DNA of 50,730 bases from contig JADGOO010000014.1 of NCBI GenBank assembly GCA_017882905.1, positions 1-50,730 on the forward strand, written 5' to 3'. The notes under the pieces were generated by a model. That model ran no database searches, had not been told where the DNA came from, and worked only from the letters and a program-made list of their open reading frames with translations. The DNA comes from Acidimicrobiia bacterium (GTDB lineage: Bacteria; Actinomycetota; Acidimicrobiia; IMCC26256; PALSA-610). This document shows positions 8,532-16,713 of the stretch, in pieces. The stretch's first letter is position 1. Each line of letters starts with the position of its first letter. A program made the position numbers and the translations under genes.

Positions 8532-9110
8532 ATGGACGACGACAGCGCGCCGCGCGGTCTCGACGACGACAACGACGATCCGCTCGGGCTCGAACCGGGC
8601 GAATCGATCCTCGCGCAGCTGAACGCGTCGTATGCCGGTCGCTTCGAACGTGAGCTGAACCTGCCGGGCTCCGACCGGCGCCCGACACCCACCCCCACGT
8701 CCGCCACGATGGGCTCGATCCTGCGGGGCGGCAGCATGGGCGGCATGAGCGCGATGCACCGTCCGCGCATGACCGGCGTGGGCCGTTACCTGCAATGGCA
8801 GCACCACGCGGCGTCGGTCGGGTTCCCGGTGGCCGGCATGGCGATGCTCCTCGGCGTGAGCGAGCGCAGGTTGCTCGTGTATCGCGCCACGTTCGTGCGC
8901 GGGCGGCCGAAGCAGCTGGCCGGCTCGCTCCCCCTGCGGCGCGTCGTGCAGGCCGCCGCGTCGCGCCGTGCCGTCTCCAGCCGGGTGCTGTTCGTGCTCG
9001 ACGGTGGCGGGATCGTCACCCTGGAGACCATGAGCTATCGCCGTGGCCGCCGCTTCGTGGACACGCTCCTCACGACTCGCGACGCGATGGGCCACTCGCG
9101 GGAGTCGTAG
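8532..9110 (+). CDS. hypothetical protein with acidic N-terminus and PH-like C-terminal domain
   Basis: This 192-residue protein is unrecognised by name. The first 50 residues are acidic and low-complexity (MDDDSAPRGLDDDNDD), followed by a Gly/Met-rich stretch (GGSMGGMSAMH). The last hundred residues alternate beta strands, LLGVSERRLLVYRATF then VLFVLDGGGIVTLE, and end in a helix RGRRFVDTLL. That order resembles a bacterial PH/GRAM-like barrel, but this is only a pattern impression. No signal peptide or clear transmembrane helix is present. It lies 24 bases after the thiolase and 11 bases before the ChbG-type gene, so it may share their transcript. Confidence 0.65.
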   Translation: MDDDSAPRGLDDDNDDPLGLEPGESILAQLNASYAGRFERELNLPGSDRRPTPTPTSATMGSILRGGSMGGMSAMHRPRMTGVGRYLQWQHHAASVGFPVAGMAMLLGVSERRLLVYRATFVRGRPKQLAGSLPLRRVVQAAASRRAVSSRVLFVLDGGGIVTLETMSYRRGRRFVDTLLTTRDAMGHSRES

Positions 9111-9121
9111 CCTCGCTCACA

Positions 9122-9952
9122 ATGGACTCCCTCGCCGCCCGCCTCGGGCACGATCCCGAAGCCCGGCTCGTCATCATCAACTGCGACGATCTCGGTTCGT
9201 CACGCTCCGCCAACGTGGCGGTGTACGACGCGCTGCGCAACGGCTGGGCCACAAGTGCGTCGCTCATGGTGCCGTGCCCATGGGCTCGCGACGCAGCGGC
9301 GATGTACCGGGGCGAAGACGTGGGCGTGCACCTCACGTTGAATGCCGAGTGGGACACGTACCGTTGGGGACCGATCACGCACGCGCCGAGCCTGTTCGAC
9401 GGCGACGGCGGCTTCCCGCGCACGATCACCGACGTGTGGGACCACGCCGACATCGAAGAAGCGCGCCGTGAGCTGCGTGCGCAGGTGGAACGGGCCATCG
9501 TGTGGGGCTTCGACGTGAGTCATCTCGACAGCCACATGGGCACGGTGCAGCTCCGCCCGGAGTTCTTCGATGTGTACCTCGAGCTCGCCGTCGACTTCGA
9601 CCTGCCGCTGCGCATGGCCGGCGCCAGCGCGCAACGCGTGGTCGGGTTCCCATACCGCGATCTCGCGGCCGCCGAAGGCATCGTGTTCCCCGACCACTTC
9701 GTGCGCACCGGTGTGGGCTCGCGCGCCGCGATCGATTCGGCGCTCGCCGATCTGCGGCCCGGAGTGACAGAGATCTATCTGCATCCCGCGGTCGACACCG
9801 ACGAGCTACGTGCGTCGCACCCCGACTGGCAGCAACGCGTCCACGACCATGCCTTCCTCACCAGCGGCGACGAGCTCACGGGCATGCTCGATCGGGCCGG
9901 CGCGACGCGCATCGGGTTCCGAGAGCTGCGCGAGCTGCAGCGCAGCGCTTAG
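9122..9952 (+). CDS. ChbG/YdjC-family carbohydrate deacetylase
   Basis: This 276-residue polysaccharide deacetylase of the YdjC/ChbG fold removes N-acetyl groups from oligosaccharides using a divalent metal. Visible ligands are the Asp pair in NCDDLGSS near residue 20, HLT in GVHLTLNAEW, HLDSHMG (HxxxH-type metal site) near 138, and a late EIYLHPAV segment. Length fits the family (250-300). The chosen ATG at 9122 gives a clean N-terminus (MDSLAARLGHDPEARLVIINCDD). Its TAG stop overlaps the TAA stop of the convergent SCP2 gene in the four bases TTAG. The substrate in this organism is unknown. Confidence 0.87.
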   Translation: MDSLAARLGHDPEARLVIINCDDLGSSRSANVAVYDALRNGWATSASLMVPCPWARDAAAMYRGEDVGVHLTLNAEWDTYRWGPITHAPSLFDGDGGFPRTITDVWDHADIEEARRELRAQVERAIVWGFDVSHLDSHMGTVQLRPEFFDVYLELAVDFDLPLRMAGASAQRVVGFPYRDLAAAEGIVFPDHFVRTGVGSRAAIDSALADLRPGVTEIYLHPAVDTDELRASHPDWQQRVHDHAFLTSGDELTGMLDRAGATRIGFRELRELQRSA

Positions 9953-10245
9953 AGGCCGGGCGAGCGAGCGAGCACCGGAAGCACGCGCAACAGCGCACCG
10001 AAGTCGCCGGCCATCTTCACGTCGCCGCGCATGAAGCCCACATCGAGACGGAGCGACCCGTTCGCCACCGCATCGGCGAGCGGTGGTGTGAGCGTGAACG
10101 TGACGGCGGCCTCTGCGTCTCCGGCGTCGTCGGCGTTCGTGACCTGATCGCCGTCGACGCGCACGCGGTGCCGCGCGAGCTCCTTTTTGCCCTGTTGCAC
10201 TACGTAGTCGACGACGGAGCCCGGCACAGGCGACGCGGCGGCCAC
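9949..10245 (-). CDS. SCP2 sterol-carrier-like domain protein
   Basis: This is a 98-residue single SCP-2 domain. Sequence support is the strand-rich centre VTFTLTPPLADAVANGSLRLDVGFMRGDVKMAGDFG followed by a terminal helix LLRVLPVL; the G-x-VK-(hydrophobic)-GD step is characteristic of SCP2 lipid-binding pockets. The family binds fatty acids or sterols and stimulates their transfer. GTG 10245 is the likely start because it lies one base after the mca stop; the open frame upstream overlaps mca. The two genes are probably co-transcribed. It is convergent with the ChbG gene with overlapping stop codons. Confidence 0.78.
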   Translation of the reverse strand: MAAASPVPGSVVDYVVQQGKKELARHRVRVDGDQVTNADDAGDAEAAVTFTLTPPLADAVANGSLRLDVGFMRGDVKMAGDFGALLRVLPVLARSPGL

Positions 10246-10246
10246 G

Positions 10247-11134
10247 TCAGGCGCGTTCGCCGGCCCGGGCGCGGATGCCGGCGAACAGGTCGGTCTCGAA
10301 CTCGCCGTCGGGGACACCCGTGTCGACGAGGCTGCGGGCGAGGATGTACTCCTCCCACGGATGCACGCGGCGCACCACGTCGTCGGGGAGCTTCATCCAA
10401 AAGCCGTCGGGCGACACTTGCGTGGCATGCGCGAGCAGTGCGTTGCGACGCTCGGCCATGTAGTCGCCGACGTCGATGCGGGTCGTGAAGCGATCGTCGC
10501 GGTCGGGGAAGGAACCCTCGAACCAGCGCTCGAACGGGCTCTCGAGACCGAGCTCGAGGTGGGCGTCGTGCAGTGCCTTCACCCGCGAGAACGACCACGC
10601 CACGTAGTAGAGCTTCAGTGGCTGCCACGGCTCACCCGCGTCGGGATACCGATCGGGATCGCCCGCCGCGTCGAACGCGGGTCCGGAGATCTCGTGCACC
10701 CGGATGTGATCGGGATGCGGATACCACTCGCGGTCTTCGTGGTAGGTGATGATCACCTGCGGGCGCTCCTCGCGGATCGCGCGCACGAGCTCACCCACTG
10801 ATTCGTCGAGCGGTGCGTTCCAGAAGTTGTCGGGGCGCGCGTTTGCTTCGGTCTCGGGCATGCCCGAGTCGCGGTAGGGCATCACACGCAACGAGTCGTA
10901 GCCGAGGATGCGCACGCTTTCTCGCAGCTCGGACATGCGCACCTCGTGCAGGTTCTCGCGCACCTCGGGGCGTTCCATCGCTGGGTTCAGGATGTCGCCC
11001 TCTTCGCCGCCGGTGCAGCAGACAAGGACGTTGCGGATGCCTTCCGCGGCGTACTTCGCGGTGGTGCCGGCACCTTTGGAGGCTTCGTCGTCGGGATGCG
11101 CGTGCACCTGCATCAAGCACAGCGGTTCGGCCAT
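10247..11134 (-). CDS. mca: mycothiol S-conjugate amidase
   Basis: This 295-residue zinc amidase of the LmbE/PIG-L superfamily cleaves mycothiol S-conjugates of toxins, releasing a mercapturic acid for export and recycling GlcN-Ins. The metal-binding AHPDDEASKG is at residues 12-21 and the third ligand is in HPDH near 147. The stretch CCTGGEEGDILNPAMERP is the Mca signature and separates it from MshB. A tryptophan/tyrosine-rich second half (LYYVAWSF) is also typical. Its presence implies mycothiol as the low-molecular-weight thiol, an actinobacterial trait. It is preceded by a nucleotidyl cyclase gene 10 bases upstream and followed by SCP2. Confidence 0.92.
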   Translation of the reverse strand: MAEPLCLMQVHAHPDDEASKGAGTTAKYAAEGIRNVLVCCTGGEEGDILNPAMERPEVRENLHEVRMSELRESVRILGYDSLRVMPYRDSGMPETEANARPDNFWNAPLDESVGELVRAIREERPQVIITYHEDREWYPHPDHIRVHEISGPAFDAAGDPDRYPDAGEPWQPLKLYYVAWSFSRVKALHDAHLELGLESPFERWFEGSFPDRDDRFTTRIDVGDYMAERRNALLAHATQVSPDGFWMKLPDDVVRRVHPWEEYILARSLVDTGVPDGEFETDLFAGIRARAGERA

Positions 11135-11144
11135 GTTCCGCAGG

Positions 11145-12272
11145 CTATCCGCCCTCTGAGGGCGTCCCGGCCCGCAATGCGTACGGTCGCACCTCCCCGA
11201 TGCCGCGGATGCGCCGCGAGCGCAGCGCGCGGAACCGGAGCTCCTCGTCGTCGACGAGCTGGTCGCGCATGGCCTCGGTGGCGAGGACCGTGCCCGGGTT
11301 GGCGATGTCGCTCAGGCGGCTCGCCAGGTTCACGATCGGCCCGTAGTAGTCGCCGTCGCGCGCGAGCACCGGTCCATACGCGACGCCTTGACGCAGCGAC
11401 GGCAGGCCCTCGTAGGGCTCCGACAGCTCGAGCGCGACTCGCGCGACCGACGCGGGCAGACCCACGAACATGACGGCGTCGCCGATGCTCTTCACGATGC
11501 GGGCCCCTCGTCCGGCGACGGTGTCGTACACGCGGCCTTCGAAGCGCGAGAGCAGCGCCGAGAGCTCGGTCTCGTCGACTTGTTCGGAGATCGCGGTGTA
11601 GCCGGCAATGTCGGCGAAGCCGACTGCGAGCTCAGGCGTTCCGGCATGCTGCGGGAGGGCGAGCCGGCGCCACAGGGCCGCGCGCAGCTGGATTCGATGG
11701 GCGTAGTCGACGAGCGAGCTCAGGTTGTCCCAGTCGAGTGCGTCGACGATGGCGAGCGCGATCTCCTCGTCGGTGCAACCCGCATCGCGCAACGCCGCCT
11801 CGGCGTTCGCCACTTCTTCGGCTTCGAGCGTGGCGATGCGTGCCAACGCGCCGCTGATCACGCGCACCTGCTCCTCGAGGCGCGCGAGTGCGGCCGGTTC
11901 GAGTGGACCGCGCGCCTCGCCACGGGCCAGCAGCGCGCGCATCATCGCGGCGTCGCTCTCCGTGAAGGCCGCGACACCGTCGGGCACGTCGGGAAAGCCG
12001 AGCGCCCGCCACAACGCCACCGCGACCTCGCGTGGCGCATCCGCCGCGGCGGCAAGACCGTCGAGGTCGTAGCGGCCGCGACCGGGCATGAGCGTGCGGT
12101 CGAGGGCGAGCAACGGGAGCCAGCCCTCGTCGCGTGCCTGCGCGAGATCGGCATCGGTCGCGCCCGCGACCCGCAACACCGCGTCGATCATCTCGTGGTC
12201 GGTCGCGGGACCCGACGGAGGCGCACCGGCGGTCACCAGCTCGGTGTCGGCCGGCCGAGCGGTGGGGTCCAC
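11145..12272 (-). CDS. class III adenylate/guanylate cyclase with helical N-terminal domain
   Basis: This 375-residue protein has a 200-residue alpha-helical N-terminal region (possible ligand or signal-sensing domain, with an internal DUF-like helical bundle) and a C-terminal class III cyclase domain. Catalytic residues are visible: metal aspartates Asp221 (GFADIAGYT) and Asp265 (SIGDAVMF), the base-recognising Lys in VKSIGD, and DYYGPIVNLASRL with the transition-state Asn and Arg. It is therefore probably active and makes cAMP or cGMP. GTG 12272 is chosen; GTG 12236 and ATG 12191 are alternatives, and the longer frame to 12443 would run into the divergent VanW gene. It resembles the cyclase at 36845 in size and spacing of catalytic residues. 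Confidence 0.85.
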   Translation of the reverse strand: MDPTARPADTELVTAGAPPSGPATDHEMIDAVLRVAGATDADLAQARDEGWLPLLALDRTLMPGRGRYDLDGLAAAADAPREVAVALWRALGFPDVPDGVAAFTESDAAMMRALLARGEARGPLEPAALARLEEQVRVISGALARIATLEAEEVANAEAALRDAGCTDEEIALAIVDALDWDNLSSLVDYAHRIQLRAALWRRLALPQHAGTPELAVGFADIAGYTAISEQVDETELSALLSRFEGRVYDTVAGRGARIVKSIGDAVMFVGLPASVARVALELSEPYEGLPSLRQGVAYGPVLARDGDYYGPIVNLASRLSDIANPGTVLATEAMRDQLVDDEELRFRALRSRRIRGIGEVRPYALRAGTPSEGG

Positions 12273-12342
12273 CTGCTCATGCTCGCGCGCCGTCCGCCCG
12301 CGTGTTGGTCTGCCGGAGTCGATCGGTAGCCTGACCGACCGC

Positions 12343-14271
12343 GTGACCCTTCCCGCCCCGGATGTCTCGTTGCGCGCGCCGCGACCTCGCGCCTGGCGTC
12401 CCCCCGACGACTGGCCCTGGCGCATCGCGCTCGGCTCGATCATCGTCGTCGCCGTGCTCGTGCTCGTCGCCGTCGTCGAGCGGGTGACCTACCGCGGCGA
12501 TGTGCTTCCCGGGGTGACCGTCGACGGCGTGCCGGCCGGAGGCCACAGCGAAGCGCGCGTGCTGCACGACATCGCGGCGCTCGCCCGGACGATCAACGCC
12601 CGCACGGTGCACGCCCGGGCCGGAACCGTGTCGCTCACCGCAACCGCGCGTCGGGTCGGATTGCGGCTCGACCTGGCCCGGACGCTGCGCGCCGCGCGCC
12701 ACGACGGGAGGAGCCGCAACCCGATCGATGTGGTCGCCGGCGTCGTGTTGCGCAGGCTCCGCAACGACCACATCCCGATCGCAGTCACGTACGAGGCCAA
12801 CGCGATCGACAACCTGCTCGACCAATGGCAGCGTGCTGCGAGCAAGGGCGTGCGCGACGCGGCAGTGCAGATCTCGCCGAACAGCGTGACGGTGCTCCCG
12901 CCTACGAGCGGCACGGGCATCGACATCGCCGCGGCGCGCCGGGCCCTCACTGCCGCCCTCGTCGCGCGAACGCCGCCCGCCGTGCTCACGCTGAAGGAAG
13001 CCCACGTGGATCCGGCCGTGTCGCTCGCCGAAGCCGAGCAGGCCGCGGCCGCGGCCCGACGGGTGCTCACGGGCAGCTACACGGTGCACAGCGACGGGCA
13101 CACGTTCACGATCACCTCCGCGCAGCTGGCCACCGCGCTCGGCACCCGCGTGGGAGCCGGGCGCCTCGAGCTGACGATCGACGCCGACCGTCTCGGTCGC
13201 ACGCTGGAGCCGCAGCTCGGTCCGATCGGCGCACCGGCCGTGCCGGCGTCGTTCGACGTGCACGGCGACCTGACCGTCAGTGTCGTGCCATCGAGTGACG
13301 GTCGTGGTCCGGATCTGGCCGCGGCCGGACGGGCGATCCTCGCCGGGCACCGCACCATCACGGTGGGCTTGGCCGCGAGCCACCCGGTGCACGACACGGC
13401 CTGGGCGCAACGCCTCGGCATCACGGAGATGGTCTCTACCTTCACCACACACCATCCGTGCTGCGCGGCCCGCGTACAGAACATCCATCGGGCCGCCGAT
13501 CTGATGAACAACACCGTCATCGAGCCGGGGCAGATCTTCTCGTTGAATGGCGTGGTCGGACCGCGCACGATCGCGCGGGGCTTCGCCGTCGCGCCCGTGT
13601 ACTACGGCGAGTTCACCGAAGATGTGGGTGGTGGCGTCAGCCAGATCTCGACCACGACGTTCAACGCCGCATGGTGGGGCGGCTTCGACATCGTCGAGCA
13701 CCAGCCACACACGATCTACTTCGACCGATACCCCATGGGCCGCGAGGCGACCGTCAACTACCCGTACCTCGATCTGCGCTGGCGCAACAACTCGCAGCAC
13801 GGCGTGCTCGTGCGCACGTCGTACACCGATACGTCGATCACGGTCACCTTGTTCGGCAACCGCGAAGGCAAGGTCGTCAAGGAGGTGAACGGCACCTGTC
13901 GAGTCGGACCGGAGACCGACACCGCGAACGATCCGCGCTGCATCGACGTGATCGCCACCGTGCCGATCGTCCGCCAAGTGGTGCCGTGCCCCGCCAAGCA
14001 CGCCGCCGACGACCCCACCAACATCTGCGCGACGCTCAAAGCCGGCGAACAGGACGACCTGGCCGCGGGACACGCCGGCTACACGGTTCGCTTCTACCGC
14101 GAGATCACCCAGCCCGGGAAGCCGCTCGCGCGCGAGCAGTACTACTGGCACTACGACATGCTGCCCGACGTGGTGCTCGTCGGCGCCGGTACGCCACCGC
14201 CGACCACGACGGTGCCGGGCGCAACGACGACGACGACGACGCCAGGTGGCGTCACGACCACCACCGGCTGA
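12343..14271 (+). CDS. VanW-family envelope protein with peptidoglycan-binding-like repeats
   Basis: This 642-residue membrane-anchored protein starts with a Pro/Arg-rich cytoplasmic N-terminus, then one transmembrane helix at about 29-47. Two extracellular repeats of the 'putative peptidoglycan binding' type (PG_binding_4-like) span about 60-340. A VanW domain covers about 360-530 with STFTTHHPCCAARVQNI, NTVIEPGQIFSLN and EDVGGGVSQISTTTFNA, all diagnostic. The tail is Thr/Pro-rich and ends in TTTTTTPGG-type low complexity. VanW was named from vancomycin resistance clusters, but its biochemical function is still not settled, so no resistance is inferred here. GTG 12343 is the start; 70 bases separate it from the divergent cyclase gene. 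Confidence 0.9.
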   Translation: MTLPAPDVSLRAPRPRAWRPPDDWPWRIALGSIIVVAVLVLVAVVERVTYRGDVLPGVTVDGVPAGGHSEARVLHDIAALARTINARTVHARAGTVSLTATARRVGLRLDLARTLRAARHDGRSRNPIDVVAGVVLRRLRNDHIPIAVTYEANAIDNLLDQWQRAASKGVRDAAVQISPNSVTVLPPTSGTGIDIAAARRALTAALVARTPPAVLTLKEAHVDPAVSLAEAEQAAAAARRVLTGSYTVHSDGHTFTITSAQLATALGTRVGAGRLELTIDADRLGRTLEPQLGPIGAPAVPASFDVHGDLTVSVVPSSDGRGPDLAAAGRAILAGHRTITVGLAASHPVHDTAWAQRLGITEMVSTFTTHHPCCAARVQNIHRAADLMNNTVIEPGQIFSLNGVVGPRTIARGFAVAPVYYGEFTEDVGGGVSQISTTTFNAAWWGGFDIVEHQPHTIYFDRYPMGREATVNYPYLDLRWRNNSQHGVLVRTSYTDTSITVTLFGNREGKVVKEVNGTCRVGPETDTANDPRCIDVIATVPIVRQVVPCPAKHAADDPTNICATLKAGEQDDLAAGHAGYTVRFYREITQPGKPLAREQYYWHYDMLPDVVLVGAGTPPPTTTVPGATTTTTTPGGVTTTTG

Positions 14272-14289
14272 GACGCCGCTCGGGCGCGC

Positions 14290-16680
14290 TCAATCCGTTC
14301 GGGCCCGCCGAACCTGGTGCCACCGACTGCTCACCTCGAGCGCGCTGACCGCGACCACCGCTCCCGTGACGGTGACCACCCACGTGACACCCGCGCTCGG
14401 GATCGACAGCTCGTAGAAGTGCCTCAGGAAGTGCACGCTCAACGCGAGCACGAATCCGGCCGCCATGGCACCGACCAGCACCGCGCGGCCCATCGTGAAC
14501 GGGCGCGCCAGGATCACGAGCACCCAGAGGCTGGCGACCAACAACACGATCATGGCGCACGTGCGGGCCTCGCGCAGATGCACGCCGTCGAGCGTGCGCA
14601 CGATGCCGTACACGCCGAGCGTGGAAGCCGCGATCACTACCCCTGACGGCATCGTGAAGCGCATCACGCGCGCGATGAAGCCGGGTACGTAGCGCTGCTT
14701 GTTCGGCGCGAGGGCGAGGAAGAACGATGGCACGCCGATCGCGAGTGTCGACACGATCGTGAGGTGCCGTGGGAGGAACGGGTATGCCCACGCGGTGATG
14801 CCGACCACGATGGCGATGATCGCGGCGTAGACGGTCTTGGTCACATAGAGGTTCGAGACGCGCTCCACGTTCGCGATCACCCGCCGACCTTCCGCGACGA
14901 CGCCAGGCATCGTGGCGAAGCTGCTGTCGAGGAGCACGATCTGCGCGACCGCCCGTGTCGCCGCGGCGCCGTTGCCCATCGCGATCCCGATGTCGGCATC
15001 CTTCAGCGCGAGCGCGTCGTTCACGCCATCGCCTGTCATCGCGACCACATGGCCGCGCGATTGGAGCGCGCGCACCATGGACCGCTTCTGTTGCGGAGTG
15101 ACGCGGCCGAACACCATGTGACTCTCGAGGACGTCGGCGAGCTCGTCGGCGTCGTCGGGCAGCTCACGGGCGTCGAACACGCTCTCGGCGCCCGGGATGC
15201 CGGCCCGCTGCGCCACGGCACCCACCGTGCGAGGGTTGTCGCCCGAGAGCACACGCAGCCCCACGCCCTGATCGGCGAAGTAGCGGAACGTCTCGGCGGC
15301 GTCGGAGCGGATCCGCTCGGTGAACGTGACCAGTGCGCGTGCCACCAGCCCTTCGGGGAGGACATCACCGTCGAGCGCGGCGTCGGTCGATGCCAGCAGC
15401 AACACGCGACGCCCCTCTGCTGCCAGCGCCAGTGCCCGCGAGATTGCCGGGTCGTCGGACGCGGCGTCGGGCTGCACCATCTCGGGCGCGCCGATCACCC
15501 AGCAGCCGTGGCCCGCGAAGCAAGCCCCCGACCACTTGCGCGCCGACGAGAACGCCACCGACGACTGGCGGCCCCAGCCGTCGCTCCCGGCGAACGAATC
15601 GGCGATCGCCTGCATGGTCGCATTCCCGTGCTCGTCAGCGGCGAGCGCGCCAAGCGCGGCATCGATCTCATTCCGGTTGCCGTCCGGGCTGCCGCGCCCG
15701 CCCGACGCGTCGATGGTCTCCAGCGAGTCGAACTCGATGATGCCTTCGGTGATCGTGCCCGTCTTGTCGATGCACACGATGTCGACGCGTGCGAGCCCTT
15801 CCACGGCGGGGAGCTCTTGGACGAGCACCTTGCGCCGCGCCAGCGCCACTGCCGCCAGCATGAACGCCAGGCTCGTGAGGAGCACGAGCCCTTCGGGCAC
15901 CATCGCGACCACACCGGCGACGATGCCCTGCACCGACGCCTTCCACGTTGCGTGCAGCCGCAGCTGGCTCCATGAGAGGAGCGCGAACGCGGGCACGATC
16001 GCCCACGTGACGTAGCGCAGGATGCGGTTTGTTCCCTCTTGGAGCTCGCTACGCACCAGCCCGAAGCGCCGCGCCTCGTGCGCGAGCTGTTGTGCGTACG
16101 CCTGCGCGCCCACTCGCGTCGCCTGCATCGTGGCGTAGCCCGCCACGACGATGCTGCCCGACATCACCTCGTCATCGGGCTCCTTGACGATCGGGTCGCT
16201 CTCTCCGGTGAGCAGCGACTCGTCGACCTCGATGCCGGCGGCGTCGCGCACGACACCGTCGGCGGGCACCTGATCGCCGGACCTCAGGTCGATCACGTCG
16301 CCGAGCACGACGGCGGCGACCGGAACGTCGAGCACTTCGCCGTTGCGGCGCACGTGCGCGACCGGAGCACTCAGCACCGCGAGCCGGTCGAGCACCCGCT
16401 TGGCCCGCCATTCCTGGTAGATGCCGATCGTCGCGTTGGCGACCAGCACGATGCCGAACAGGCTGTCTTGGATCTGACCCGTGGCCAGGATCACCACGAG
16501 CATCGCGCCGAGAATCGCGTTGAACCTGGTCAGGACGTTGGCGCGAGCGATCTCACCGATCGTGCGACTGGTGCGGTCGCCCGTCTCGTTCGTCTCGCCC
16601 CGCGCCACCCGGGTGGCGACCTCGGCGTCGGTGAGGCCCTCGGGACGCGTCGTCGACGTCGCGCGCTGCGTGTCGACCAT
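14290..16680 (-). CDS. ctpE: cation-transporting P-type ATPase (CtpE-like)
   Basis: This 796-residue P-type ATPase has the complete catalytic set: LLTGESDPI (actuator domain), DKTGTITEG with phosphorylated Asp305, KWSGACF-type nucleotide-binding region, and TGDGVNDALALKDADIG in the hinge. About ten transmembrane helices are visible, including the PEGLVLLTSLAF segment that carries the ion-site proline/glutamate. The VPEGLVLL plus VQELPAVEGLARVD combination matches mycobacterial CtpE, a calcium transporter, from memory; the ion specificity here is inferred. ATG 16680 starts MVDTQRATSTTRPEGL, and the frame open to 17634 is antisense to the neighbouring gene. It diverges from the GNAT-synthetase gene by only 33 bases, so the promoters overlap. 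Confidence 0.9.
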   Translation of the reverse strand: MVDTQRATSTTRPEGLTDAEVATRVARGETNETGDRTSRTIGEIARANVLTRFNAILGAMLVVILATGQIQDSLFGIVLVANATIGIYQEWRAKRVLDRLAVLSAPVAHVRRNGEVLDVPVAAVVLGDVIDLRSGDQVPADGVVRDAAGIEVDESLLTGESDPIVKEPDDEVMSGSIVVAGYATMQATRVGAQAYAQQLAHEARRFGLVRSELQEGTNRILRYVTWAIVPAFALLSWSQLRLHATWKASVQGIVAGVVAMVPEGLVLLTSLAFMLAAVALARRKVLVQELPAVEGLARVDIVCIDKTGTITEGIIEFDSLETIDASGGRGSPDGNRNEIDAALGALAADEHGNATMQAIADSFAGSDGWGRQSSVAFSSARKWSGACFAGHGCWVIGAPEMVQPDAASDDPAISRALALAAEGRRVLLLASTDAALDGDVLPEGLVARALVTFTERIRSDAAETFRYFADQGVGLRVLSGDNPRTVGAVAQRAGIPGAESVFDARELPDDADELADVLESHMVFGRVTPQQKRSMVRALQSRGHVVAMTGDGVNDALALKDADIGIAMGNGAAATRAVAQIVLLDSSFATMPGVVAEGRRVIANVERVSNLYVTKTVYAAIIAIVVGITAWAYPFLPRHLTIVSTLAIGVPSFFLALAPNKQRYVPGFIARVMRFTMPSGVVIAASTLGVYGIVRTLDGVHLREARTCAMIVLLVASLWVLVILARPFTMGRAVLVGAMAAGFVLALSVHFLRHFYELSIPSAGVTWVVTVTGAVVAVSALEVSSRWHQVRRARTD

Positions 16681-16713
16681 AGGGAGCGACCGTACCGGAT
16701 CTACCGTGCAACG

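Noticed and set aside
12273-12443. Longer N-terminus of the first cyclase
   Set aside because: It would cross the divergent VanW start at 12343, and the added residues are Arg/Ser-rich without structure.
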